Shown here: positions 34,511 to 45,597 of the stretch, piece after piece | Numbering within the stretch: the first letter of the stretch is position 1 | Layout of the letters: each line of letters starts with the position of its first letter | Assembly (NCBI GenBank): GCA_007449985.2 | Contig: VIIQ02000163.1 | Location: forward strand, 1-64,000 | Direction of reading: 5' to 3' | Source: Desmodesmus armatus | Lineage: Eukaryota; Chlorophyta; Chlorophyceae; Sphaeropleales; Scenedesmaceae | Length of the DNA: 64,000 nucleotides | Program-made: the position numbers and the translations under genes | Notes under the pieces: model-generated | Database searches by the model: none | What the model was told of the DNA's origin: nothing | The model's input: the letters and a program-made list of their open reading frames with translations, nothing else

Positions 34511-37500
34511 CCGTCCTCGCCCCCAACCAGCTGCTGCTGTTGCTCCTGGTGCAACCAGTGCAGCACCTGCTGCCGCAGCTGCTGCCGCTGCGCCAGCGAG
34601 TATGGCGCATACTTGTCTGCACCGCTGCTGCCGCCGCCGCTGCTGCAAGGGTCAGCACCGTCAGGCTGGCTGGATGCAGCCCCACCTTCCAACACTACCT
34701 GCTGCTGCTGCTGCTGCTGCTGTGCTGCCAGGGTGGTCATGAGGTCCATCAAGGCCAGCTCCTCCTTCAGCTCCTGCACCTCCCTGCAGCAACAACATGG
34801 CACACAGTAGGAGGTTTGACGTCCCAATCAAACATCCCCACTTGCAAGTAGCAAGTGCGCAAGGAAGGCATGTTTAACAGACAGCATGAGTGGGATTGAG
34901 TTGTGAGTGATTGAGTGTGCCAAGGAGTGTGTGGGTGAGTGTGTGCAAATAAAGGTTTGCGACATGTTAGCATGTTTGCAAAACATTCTCCAAACAACCA
35001 AGGCCAGCTCCTTCAGCTCCTGCACCTCCCTACACCAACACAACACACCCAGGGGGGGGGGGGACACAGCAGCCCAAGGGCTCACTCAAACCTCCCCCCG
35101 TGCAGGCAACTACTTGAGTGAGAAAGAAAGTGAGCGATGGACATTGAGCCTATAAGTGAGTGTCTGTGGATGTGATCATGTATACATGTGAGAGCGAAGA
35201 CAACCTGCAAACAGCTACCGCATTACGCAAACACCCAGGCAGAATCCTGATGCGCACACTCAGGCCACGTGTTGCGCACCTTTCCAGTGCCCTGACACGC
35301 ACGCTGCTAGCCTTCCCGCCAGCTCCTCCCAGTGTGTTGCGGCTGATGTCTACCTCCAATGCAGCCATGCGCGATGCAAACCTACAGGGTGCAACACAGC
35401 CGGAGAGGGGGGGGCTGATTGGGCGACGCAAACTTGCAGGGCACGCGCGCCGCAAATCTGCAGCCATGCAACGCAAACCTGCAGCCATTCGACGCAAACC
35501 TGCGCCATGCGTGACGCAAACCTGCGCCATGCGTGACGCAAACCTGCAGGGGCGCAACACAGCAGGGGGGGGGATTTGGGTGTGCTTGGGCAGTATGCGT
35601 CGTGGCAACATCAACAGCAGCGCAAGGTGTGCCTGTCAACGGCCATTTCCATGCGCTCATGTCTTTACTTGCCAACTTTCCCCTCCCCCCTCCCCCCCTT
35701 CTCCGTGTGTTGCGGCTAATGTCCACCTCCAACGCAGCCATGCGCGACGCAAACCTGCAGGGGCGCGATGCAGTAGGGCGCAAGGGCGTGGGGGGGGGGG
35801 GTGCTTAGGCGGTACGCATGACAACAACACCAACAGCAACGCAAGTGCCTGTCAAGCGCCACGTCCATGCGTGAAGCAAACCTGCAGGGGCGCAACACAG
35901 CAGGGGAGGGAGTTTGGGGGTGCTTGGGCGGAATGCGCGGCGGCAACATCAACAGTGACGCAAGGCGTGCTTGCCCAGCGCCGTTTCCGCGTGCTCATGT
36001 CTTTACTTGTCAAATTCCCCCCGGACCCCTTCCCACAAAGCAAGCAATGGCATCATGGCCCCACCCACCTTCAGGTGCTGAGGGTCTCCCCCGGTCTGCA
36101 ATGCCATTGCCAGCTTCTCCCCCCCCCCCCCACACACACACACACCCTGTGGGGTTCAGCCCTGCTCCGGGTGAGTCACAACTGCTGTGCAGTGTGTGTC
36201 CTCAGCAGTGACAGCTAAGTTGCGCACGACAGCCCGCCAATTCGACAGCAGATGCATAATGCACCCAGCCGCACTTGCTGAAGGTCATCCCTGCCTGTGC
36301 TGCCCCTGCCATGTTGCACACACGACTTCCTTGCACACTGCATCCTGGGTGAGGGATGATTTAGCCGCCACCCAGGCAACCCGTCGTCACCTGGCTTGAA
36401 TTTGAGTTCGCGGCGCCCCAGGTCTAGGCACAACCCTCAACCCTCAGGAGCAGTGTACTTCCCACCCACCTGCAGGTGCTGAGGGTCTCCTCCAGCTGTG
36501 CCGCCTCCCCCACACGTTGGCGATCAGCAGTGTGGCACAGTTGCCCCCCAGACAGTCCTTCAGCACATGTGTGAGCTTGCACGTGCGGTAGGGCACGTGG
36601 TTCCAGGCCCCACGACCAACAGCTGCTGCAGCCAGCACAACCTGCATCCGGGAACAGGTAACATGTTTTGAAGTGATGTTGGGTGATTCTTGTGTGCATG
36701 CGCGTAAGGTCTTTGGTTGTTTGCGACAAGGGGGGGGGGTCTCACACCCATTCAGGGAGAGCAACACACTCCTAAATCGACGCTGCCAGAGCGGCAGCGC
36801 ATCTTCTTATACACCAGCAGAATTCCATCCATTACGACAGCGTTCGAGGACCCACACGGCAACGCATCCTCTGCAATTGTGTAGCTGCCCAAGAGCCCAC
36901 GCCCTCGGCCCAAACCAGAGCCTGGTCAAACACAACAGCCTACGCCCGCTGCACCCAGGCCGGTGATTGCCCCGACAGGCAGCATGGCACATACTACTAC
37001 TACTACTACCACTACTTTACTGGATCAGGGCCTCGCCTGATCGCCCTATGAGCCAAACAAGGCCTTGTTCGGCTCGTAGGGCATAAGCACTCCTCAAAGC
37101 ACTCGCATGAGAGAAAATTACCAGAACATACACATGCAGCCTCATTGTTGATAGCTCAGCTATAGTATATTGGTAGTGATAATGGGGGGTAAAGCCTGTG
37201 ATGCTCAGCCTCAGTGTCGACCCACCTGCTCCAGCAATGCCAGGCTCTTGTTGATGGCCCCAGCCTCACGCAGCAGCAGCCCCTCTGAACGTGTCTTGGC
37301 AACACGCTCACTGCCGGCTAGGTCCACCAGGCACAGCTTGGAGGACTGCACACATGACAACCAAGCAGCAGCAATGGCATCTTGCAGTGATGTAAACTGT
37401 TTGTGCCTCGGGTGTGCCCCTGCACAAGATTCTGCGGCTGTGTGGCAACCGTGTCTACCTGTACAACCCCCCTGCCCTGCTCCAACCACCTGCTGCACCA

Positions 37501-40500
37501 ACAGGTTATTCGTCACGCCGCAAGCATAAACATTTCCGAACGGCTGCAATCTATGCATGTGTGGTGGTGTGTCTTGGCCACCCACTTGCTGCCGGCTAGG
37601 TCCACCAGGCACAGCTTGGAGGACTGCACAAACGAATGACATCAGGTTACACTGACATCAGCCTGAGTGTCATCAGTGATGACGAAGCAGCAGCGGCAAT
37701 GGCATCTTGCAACAATGTGAACTATTTCCACCTTCAGTGCGCCCATGCCCATGATAGCTGCGGGCCAGGTCTACCTGTAACACCCACCTGCTCCAACCAT
37801 CCGCTGCATCAACTGGGTGCCACACTGCTAGCATGACTTTTTTTCCTGAGGGGCTGCAAGAATGCATGCGTCACCCCCCCCCCCCCCTTACAGCAGCCTG
37901 AGTTGCTGGCGGTACCCACCGTGGCTGTGCCGTCGCCCCCCTCCCGGACGCAGGTGGTGTGTGCGATGAAGACGCTGTGGCTGCGGCTGCTCTCCCTGTT
38001 GAGCTGGTGCTGCCCAATGACGCGGTTGGTCTCACCCTGCAATAGCATTGCATCAGTCAGGTGAGGAAATGTGTGATATTTATAGTCTAACGATGATGTT
38101 GATCCGTGTGTCTCATTGGTCCAGCACCAGCAGCTGTCGGAAATAGTCTGCCAGCCCCCCTGACTCGTGCTGCAGGTTGGTTCGACACTTGCCAAACTGC
38201 CGCAGTTGCAGATGGGCGCAGCCCATGGGATCTTACTGCGTCTGCCACAAGTATCAGCCGTACTGGTTCTCTACTACATGTGGTAAGGCAACACTACTGT
38301 AAGTGATGGAAAGAGTGCACTCTGCAAGCCGCACTCTCGCTCCCGCATGGGTAGTTGGGCAGGGGGGGGGGTGCTCACCTCAAAGAACAGAGCCAGCGCC
38401 TCAGCTTCGCTGCTGACTGACACCTTGCGCGCACCAGACACCTACAGGGACAACAACAAGCCCGATGCCACAAGCTGTGGGGTTTTATTTCAAAAGGCAG
38501 CCAAATGCGTTTGACGACACCAACCACCAAACCCCCTGCCACAATGCTGACAAGATACGCACAGTGCAGCTCTTCCCAAGAGGTAGCCAGACGCATTGTT
38601 TATTGGATGGTACGCACACGTCTGCACACAGACGCTTGTACCTGCAGCTGGCCGGCTGCGTCCTCGTACAGCGTCAGCTCAGAGGGGCTGGAGTTGATGT
38701 CCAGCAGGTCGTACAACACGTCATTGTACACCTGCAGCACAAACCCAATGAGGCGACAAGACAGTGTCAGTCACCCGTACCTCAAAAGGTCTACGCCCCA
38801 CTTAGTCCGTCAGAGTGTTTGACCCCCGCTTTCAGCTGGGGAGGCTGCGCCCCCCCAGACCCCCCCGCCTCTCTGGCCTCTGTGCGACGTCACAATGGGA
38901 TCCAACTCAGCAGGCAGCACATGGATTCCATGCTTGTCTTTTGCCGTTTCTATGGTGGTGACACGGTATGGTGTGTGCATGAGTGATTGGTACCTGATAC
39001 CTGCATGGACGAGCTTGCATGCGCGATGACCCTAGTCCTGTCGTGAAGGAACACACAATGCAATGATCCGTGCTGCACAGACTGATAGCAAGCACACACA
39101 ATCAGAAGGCGGGACAGCTAGATCAAGTGGGTGAGGTCCCCGCATAACGTTGCTGTGGGTGGGTGCGCACTGCAGGCTGCAGAAGCCAAAACAACATAGA
39201 CAGGGCAAATGCTCGTATCTGCTGGGTGCAGTAATACACAGGGCTATGTGTTGCACACCGTGGGTGGCAAAGCTGGAGCACAATAAACTCCGAACAGCTG
39301 CAACAGAATGATGAAAGTATCTACGGTTGTCAGGTAGTGCAGTAGACGGTAGCAGAGACCGACTGTATTGGGATGTACTGCATGCTACAGCAGGTTGCGA
39401 TGAAAGTCACACTATCAAAGTAAACCAATCAGCAATGATGAACATTGTGTTCACTAGCAGCACACATGACACGATGGTGCAAATAGAAAGTGAAGCACAG
39501 ACTGAGGTGGGTGATGACTTTGGCTATGCATGCACACGTGCCAAGTCATGCCGTTGTCTGGCACGTACCCTAATTTCAATCGTATAGTTTACCGCACCAA
39601 TAATATCAAGCATGTTGCTACATGACGCTGCGACGTGTTCGCAAAGTGCACTTTGCGACCACGTGGTACTGCTGCAGATCGATGGTCACTTCGCGCGATC
39701 GAGCTAGTGCTGCAAAGGGCGATGGCACAAACGAATCACATATTTTTAGTACATTAAACATGCGTGCGTGTTTCTGGTCGCCGCCGGGGCGTCTTGAGAA
39801 AGTGGGGTACTGCTGCAGATGGATCACCACTTCGTGTGTGCAGCATAGTGCTGCAACGGATCAGCTGGGACCGTATCGGATGTATGTGTATACATTATAT
39901 GACATTGACAAAATATCAGCAGCTTCGGGGCAGTAACCAAAAACGCAATGTAGAATGGTGTCAGTGGGGCACAAAAACAAGTGACGATCAGCCGAGATCC
40001 CTGGCGGGGTGTGTGTGGCGTGAGGATGTCGCGCTTGCACTTGCAGGTTGTCGGGAGTGTTGGTCCTCTTGTTTCCTGCAAACTTTGTGCTCGTTGCAGT
40101 TGCTTGCTGGTGATTGGCGGCAGCAGTCGCTTGACTGGGTGATGCAACAGAGGTGGGAGGAGTCTGCAGTGCAGGCCGCGCTGGCTGCCCTATTCAGGGC
40201 CCGGTGGCGAGGTCCCACCCAAGGTGACCCACGCTCCGCCCCTTCTATCGGCATTCACAAGCTTACACATCATGCATGGGTCTACCCGCTAGATCCTGGC
40301 TTCAATCCCTTCTCAAGGGACGATGCACCTCCGCATATCAAGTTGTGCCTGCCCTTTGATGTAGCGCGTAACCTTGCCCAGTTGCGTATTGGTTCAGCCC
40401 ACCTTGAAATAGAACAGGGCCGTAAGCGAAGGGTCTCTGTGCCCCGTGCTGACCGCCTGTGTCGATTGTGTTGTGGAGAGGATGCTACCCTGGCCCACCG

Positions 40501-43129
40501 CCAAGCTGTACTGGCAAGGACAGGTACTAGTCGTAATGTGGAAGACTTGAAGCACTTCCTGTTGGAGTGCCCTGTTTACGATGATTTGCGCGCCGCTTGC
40601 CCGGCCTTCCCCCTGTCTGATGCTGTGGTACTGGACGACCCTGAATGTGTGCGATCAGTGTTTCAACATGGAGAGCAGTCTGCGTTGGCATACACTCTGT
40701 ACAAGATGAAAGTGCGCCGGGCGCGCCTTCTTGGGCTGACTTTGGGTATCTGACCTGACAAGAGGTATTTCTTGGTGTTGCTGCCTGCTGGATCCTAGCT
40801 GTTTGCTTCTTACTTCTGTACAAGGTTGTCGTGTTGCCTCAGGATGTCAACAAAGTCTCCTTTGCTGTCTTGCTTTGAATCAGGCTACTGTCTGGTGTAG
40901 GTGGTGCAAACCACTGACGGGGATCGGGGTTTTTCCCCACCTTAGTGTTTCAACCGGTTCCACCCTGGCAGGCAATGCCATTGATGTGTGGCGAATGTGT
41001 CTGCGTGTAACATTTTCTTCCCCAAAAAAACCCATACCGGAGCGACCTTCGATGGAAGGCCTGCAGCTGCCACCATGCCGTGTTGGGGCGCCCGCTGCAA
41101 CAATGACAGCGAGCTTCTGCCAGTATTATTGGCACTACAACTGCCTCCCTGCACTACAACCAGTCTAACAGAGCTGGGGTTCAGCCAAGTGCAAGGACCT
41201 CACAAGCGCCAAAAACTCGTACTGCTGATTATGGCGGAGGATTGGGCTGGACACGGACCAGCTTCCCCATAGGCATGCTATCACTGCAGTACAGCGTGCA
41301 TACTGCACTTTGCTGTGTTGTACTGTACTACACTCTGCTGTACTGTACTGCCCTGCGCTGCACTTTGCTATGCTGTGCAGCCCGTACCTCGAGGTAGGAT
41401 AGCGCCAGCGACCACAACGACAGATCCGGCGTGGACCTCAGCCTCGACAGCAGCGCTGCCAGCACACGAGGTATCAGCCCTCGCTGCTCATAGCTTGCAT
41501 TAAGGACAACTTGCAAACCCACCTCCAGGTGCAAACCCACCTCCAGGTAAGAAAGCGACAGCGACCATGACGACAGACCGGGCGTGGACCTCAACCTTGA
41601 CAGCAGCGCTGCCAGCACACGCGGGATCAGCCCTCGCTGCTCATAGCTGGCGCTGTTGCCGGACATGGTGAACGTCTTGCCGGCTCCTGCGATGCGCAAA
41701 ACACCCGCAATGTTGGCAGGTGTGTGAAGACAGAAGTTCCTGGTGAAGCTTCAAGGCTCATTGTACGGCTGAGCCAACCCTGGTATTTTGATGATAGCAG
41801 TGCAGCAGCCACCACATGCAGACCCCCAGCACGGCTGCTTGCTCGCACTATAAGACTGCACACAGTACTGCTAAGAAGCGAACCCGGGGGCCTGCTGCCC
41901 CCTGCCCCCTCCGGCACACAGGCCTGTTGGGAAAGCCATCCCTGAGTGCGCCGCTGTGTCTCCTTTTCACCTGTTTGGCCGTAGCACATGATGCACCCGT
42001 TGTAGCCCTCCAGTGCCTGCTGCACCATGTCCGCAGCACACTCCTGCAGCACGGCACACAGGAAGGACTGTGTTGGACAAGCCTGATAGAGTTGCTTGCT
42101 TGTGAAGCGCATGTGCAGTATATGTGTAGCTGCTGGCTATACATGTATCCTCTTGGCTCGACACGCCAAGCAGCTGCTCATACCTGCGTGCTGGTCCCAA
42201 TGGCACCGATGTTGACTACTGTTGTGAGTGCATGCGGCACAGCTGCCTCAGCTGATGCACGCTGTGTCACCACGCATTGCTGAGCGAGGGTAGGGTGCAA
42301 GCCCACAGGGCAGTTTGCAGGACTACAATTTGTGCAAGGGCCAATACTGTTGCGACTGCTGCTGAACTACAATCGCATGTAACGTCGTCCTGTTGAGATG
42401 GCGGACATGTGCTGAGTGGCTGCGTTGCTGCGACACTCCCCCCCCCCCCCCCCCCCCCCCCCCCAGATTATCTGCTGTGTTGCAGTCCAGGTTCTGGACT
42501 TGCACTTGCGGCCAGCCTTGACTGGAGGCTCCATGCCTGCTGCAACAGCCCTACACTGACCTGGAAGACATCCTCCTGTGAGGCCTCGTGCAGTATGCCA
42601 TCGAACTTGAACTGCAGGAACGATCATCAATCGAGAAATGCTGGCATCGAGCCTGAATGAGCCCCAATCTGCCAGCCTAGGCTGGTGACGCAGGACACTG
42701 ACTCTGAGCTATGGTCTGCTGCAGGTGGATTGTTGAAAGAGAACAGATAGCGTGATTTCACTCCGTTGACACAAGGACTTCCAAGATATACATGCAGCTG
42801 GATTCGTGCACAGGCGCACAGCTGGCAGCTGACGCTGACTGCTGGTCTGTTGAGTATCAGCCACACCTGGTACCGCTGTGGGGGACCAGCCTTGTCACTG
42901 CTGCTTGGCAATCCAGAGCTGCTTCTGCTGCTTTGTACTATGCTGACGGTCTGCACATATGGTCAACAATGTTTCAGCTGTGATCCTTGGATGGGCCAAG
43001 CAGCAGCAGCATGTGTTGTGCATGATTCAGGGCGGTGCACACCTTGGCAGACGTGTCCAGCTGCAGATGTGATTGGTCTGTGATACATGGGCGGGTTCTG
43101 AGAACGACTTTGACGTTTGATCGAGGCAT
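30312..43129 (-). CDS. KLP1: Kinesin-9 motor protein (KIF9/KLP1 type)
   Basis: Seventeen exons: 43129-43043, 42950-42867, 42611-42561, 42043-41971, 41686-41541, 38731-38642, 38441-38379, 38036-37920, 37345-37226, 36641-36470, 35381-35280, 34783-34405, 34244-33878, 33213-33014, 32201-32046, 31682-31621 and 31278-30312. The product is about 1078 aa. Motor landmarks: NVKVVLRTRP near the start; FKFDGILHEASQEDVF; P-loop GQTGAGKT (residues 96-103); NRESSRSH switch I (211-218); DLAGSE switch II (245-250); HVPYRTCKLTHVLKD; FASRM at the motor end. GETNR before switch I and the tail blocks EVQELKEELALMD, YSLAQRQQLRQQVL, VLSPEELCLVTAI and EVSYTTGLLETCK fit kinesin-9. Chlamydomonas KLP1 acts on the central pair of motile cilia. 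Gln/Gly/Ser insertions make the tail longer than animal KIF9. Exon 36641-36470 reads NVWG then shifts: one G is missing (G5 for G6), and the phase of the next exon requires it. The start ATG at 43129 is well supported. Confidence 0.93.
31488..31525 (-). repeat. Tail copy of kinesin exon 31682-31621
   Basis: The exon end VTAIRGVKAQYR is copied about 110 bases downstream with a stop in place of Gln (VTAIRDVKA then TAG). Confidence 0.85.
32225..32520. mobile_element. Possible non-LTR/SINE-like insertion in kinesin intron
   Basis: A block of unrelated composition ends in a short (TTACAG)3 tail at about 32499-32517, which resembles the simple-repeat tails of some LINEs and SINEs. No coding part or target duplication was identified, so this is a weak call. 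Confidence 0.25.
32762..32818 (-). repeat. Tail copy of kinesin exon 33213-33014
   Basis: AKKRRALLAEQLNKLKAE with its donor is copied about 250 bases downstream (AKKRRALLADQLNMLKAE then GTAAGG). The frame is intact over the copy. Confidence 0.93.
33680..33730 (-). repeat. Tail copy of kinesin exon 34244-33878
   Basis: The end of the exon (GGCTTCGTAT... GGCATAC) recurs with deletions about 190 bases downstream, followed by GTAACT. Confidence 0.6.
35000..35033 (-). repeat. Head copy of kinesin exon 34783-34405
   Basis: Acceptor plus GGAGGTGCAGGAGCTGAAGG recurs about 250 bases upstream of the intact exon. It has lost one GAG and soon diverges. Confidence 0.88.
35420..35900 (-). repeat. Cluster of about eight head copies of kinesin exon 35381-35280
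   Basis: The acceptor/exon-start word CTGCAG-GTTTGCGTC (or close) recurs at about 35430, 35455, 35475, 35493, 35513, 35535, 35748 and 35874, all upstream of the intact exon start at 35381. The copy near 35748 extends to FASRMAALEVDISRNT with open frame. The tightest copies are only 16-25 bases apart. Confidence 0.88.
36065..36095 (-). repeat. Tail copy of kinesin exon 36641-36470
   Basis: GAGACCCTCAGCACCTG with a GTGGGTGG donor recurs about 400 bases downstream of the exon end. Confidence 0.75.
36992..37082. repeat. TAC microsatellite and two adjacent hairpins
   Basis: A (TAC)n tract (36992-37012) is followed by a hairpin, GATCAGG (37023-37029) with CCTGATC (37036-37042). Directly abutting it is a 40-base near-perfect palindrome whose arms 37043-37062 and 37063-37082 match at 18 of 20 positions with no loop. 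It lies in a kinesin intron. It may be the 3' end of a small mobile element. Confidence 0.6.
37330..37870 (-). repeat. Duplicated intron block plus head of kinesin exon 37345-37226
   Basis: The start of the exon (SSKLCLVDLAGS) recurs at about 37585-37624. The flanking intron (gcaatggcatcttgcar...gtraac...; ctgctccaacca) is repeated at 37370-37500 and 37690-37805, so a unit of about 280-320 bases was duplicated in tandem. Confidence 0.85.
39960..40753 (+). mobile_element. LINE remnant, reverse transcriptase C-terminal end
   Basis: An open frame ends at 40753. From about 39,990 it encodes sequence typical of the C-terminal part of non-LTR reverse transcriptase ORFs. The marks are 'LAQLRIGSAHLEIEQGR', then a zinc-binding pattern CRLCC...VEDLKHFLLECPVY, then a short basic end. 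The upstream endonuclease and RT domains are absent, so this is a 5'-truncated copy, as usual for LINEs. It lies in the 2.8-kb kinesin intron 38732-41540, antisense to the kinesin. The exact insertion borders are not defined. Confidence 0.7.
41389..41505 (-). repeat. Tail copy of kinesin exon 41686-41541
   Basis: About 110 bases encoding YEQRGLIPRVLAALLSRLRS... SYLE with a GTACGG donor are duplicated immediately downstream, about 150 bases away. The frame is open and differences are few, so this copy is young. Confidence 0.93.
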
Positions 43130-43510
43130 AGGACACCCAGATCACGATCATGAGCAGCAGCAAGGATGTGACACACCAGGAAGACAGAGAGAAGAACCCT
43201 CGACAGGAGCAACCGCTGCTACCAGTACTCAAACAAAGTTTACAAGGCTGAGAAATATTCCTCAACTCCCACAAGCAGCAGAGCTGTCGATTTGAATTTG
43301 CTTAGTCAACTTGTGTGGTACACGGATCACTAGCTCCAGTTACGACGACGTTATCTTCAGCAGCTACACTTGTGTGTAAGGAAACGTTCTGAAGCTATTA
43401 CTTAAACGTATCTGCTGTGCACAAGACACAAGGGGGTCCTCAGCTGAAGAATGAAGTGACCCTAGGGCCTGATCAGGCCAAAGCCATCTGTTGTGCTGGA
43501 TCTTGAAAAC
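43130..43510. promoter_or_regulatory. Bidirectional promoter, kinesin-9 / QRICH2-like
   Basis: Only 381 bases separate the two start codons (kinesin ATG 43129-43127 minus; ATG 43511 plus). No other exon fits between. The sequence is less GC-rich than its surroundings. Confidence 0.6.
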
Positions 43511-44562
43511 ATGCAGCCAGGGGCACGCAGAAGCAGTGTAGCTACAGCCGGGATGGGGCTGGACTGGCTAGCTGGTGCTGGCGGTGCAGACAGCAGCAGC
43601 TCTGGTTCAAAAACACAGCAGCAGCTGGGCTATGGACAAACAGAGCATGCTCACATGCTTACAGCAATACGACAGGTGGGCAGTGGCTTGCTATGTTAGC
43701 CTGTGCCAGGCTAAGCCCGGAGATCAGATGCCCACCTGTGTCCAAGGTTTCTCTTGCGCAAGCATGCTTGCCTGGTCTGCCTTGTGCGGCGTGTCAGCAA
43801 CCTGTGGAGGGGGCACCTGCTGCTCGCCTGCTGTATAGTTTTCTTGCCAGCACGTCTGGGGTTGTTACAGGATGTCTGCTCTGCTGCCGCAACAGCGTCA
43901 ATATGTGACACTGTGTGGTCACACCTTGCCCTGGTCACATTGTCACCCCCTTGTCACCCTTCCCTTTCTGCTCCTGTTCTGCTGCAGCCGCTGTTCATCC
44001 AGACACCCCTGCAGGTTATGCTGGAGACGCTGGTCGAAAAGCTGCAGCTGCAAGCAGACGCCATTGCCGGCATGCAGGGCAAGGTGAGCACTGCTTGAGC
44101 CATATCCCCACAACAGGCTGCACTGCAGGAGCGGTCCTTTGGGTGCCATGCAAGCTTCCACACGGGTTGCTTTGTGTCCTGTGTTTGTCTATATGTGGTT
44201 GTGTGTGAGGGGTGGGGCCTGGCTGCATTTTGGCTCGAGGGTGTACAGCTCAGGGCTGGGCTAAGCCAAGATCGGAGCGGGTGCTGAGACTGGATGTGGG
44301 CACAGCAGCACCTAGACTTGTCACATGTCCTGCTAGTCATCATGTCCTGCTGGCCATCATGGCATCACCAACACATGCCCTTTCTGTTGCAGCTGGAGTC
44401 ACTGGAGCGCAACAAGCTGACAGGGGGGGAGCTGCTCACCCGCATACAGCTGCTGGAGAACCGCGTGGATGCAGCAACAGCAGTGGCGGGCCTGCCAGGC
44501 AGCATGCATACCAGCAGCAGCAGCGGTGGCAGTAGTGCAAGCTTTGGCAGGGGAGGTGCAGT

Positions 44563-44601
<39 letters not shown>

Positions 44602-45471
44602 TGATTTGTCAGGTGTCCCAGGAGGCGGAGACATGGCGGCTGCAGCAGCGGCAGGGAGTGCTGCTGGTGCAGTTGGGTTCTCCCCGTTTGCGCAGGCCAA
44701 GCTGGTGAAGCAGGTTGTGGCTCTGGAACAGCAGGCTGCGGGGCTGCAGGCCTCGTCAGCACAGCTGGCATTCAGGACGGAACAGGTGGGACACTGGGCG
44801 TTGTGTCATCCACATTTTGCTGCAACGGCATGACGGTGCTGATACGTGTGAGTACTGAGGTGACCTGGCGCAGCCGGACGTTTGTCACTTCAGCTTTATA
44901 CCGTTTGCTTCAGCCTTGTGATGGAGGCACCTGATGGTGAGTGTTTGGCAAGGGACGGCGTACATCAACCTCACTGGTTATGAAGCTCCTGCACGGCATG
45001 TGCTGCCTGTGCTGGTGTGTGTGTGTGTGTGTGTGTGTCGCAGGTGCTGCTGCCGCGGCTGCAGCAGTGTGAGCAGCGACTGGCGGGGGTCAGCAACCTG
45101 GCAGGGGCTCTCATGGCTGTCGAGCAGATTGCAGCAGAGGTAAGCATGCCTGGCTTCCGCTCACACGTGCATCCTGCACGATGCTTCTTTCTTTCTGTGA
45201 TGTTGGAGAATGGGTGGCGTGAGCTCTTTTGCTGAGGGTCATAGCTGCGTGTGTGACATGTTCCATGAGCTCCTCAGCCCCTGGCTCCCTTGGGCTTGCG
45301 CAATACCAACTGGGTAGAAATCTGTGACTGTGACTGTACTGTGACTGTTTGTGTGCAGGTGGGCATCACAGTGCCACACCCTCCCCTGTCAGCGCTGACA
45401 GCAGGGCAGGACGGCCAGCTGGGGGCTGAACCCACAGCTGATAATGCCCTGGGGCATAACAAACAGCAAGC

Positions 45472-45515
<44 letters not shown>

Positions 45516-45561
45516 CTGAGGATGGCGGAGTCTTGCCGCTGCTGCGCATGTTGTCAGGCGG

Positions 45562-45597
<36 letters not shown>

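Noticed and set aside
37146..37200. GCTCAG-containing stretch resembling a tRNA D arm
   Set aside because: No acceptor or T arm pairing could be found.
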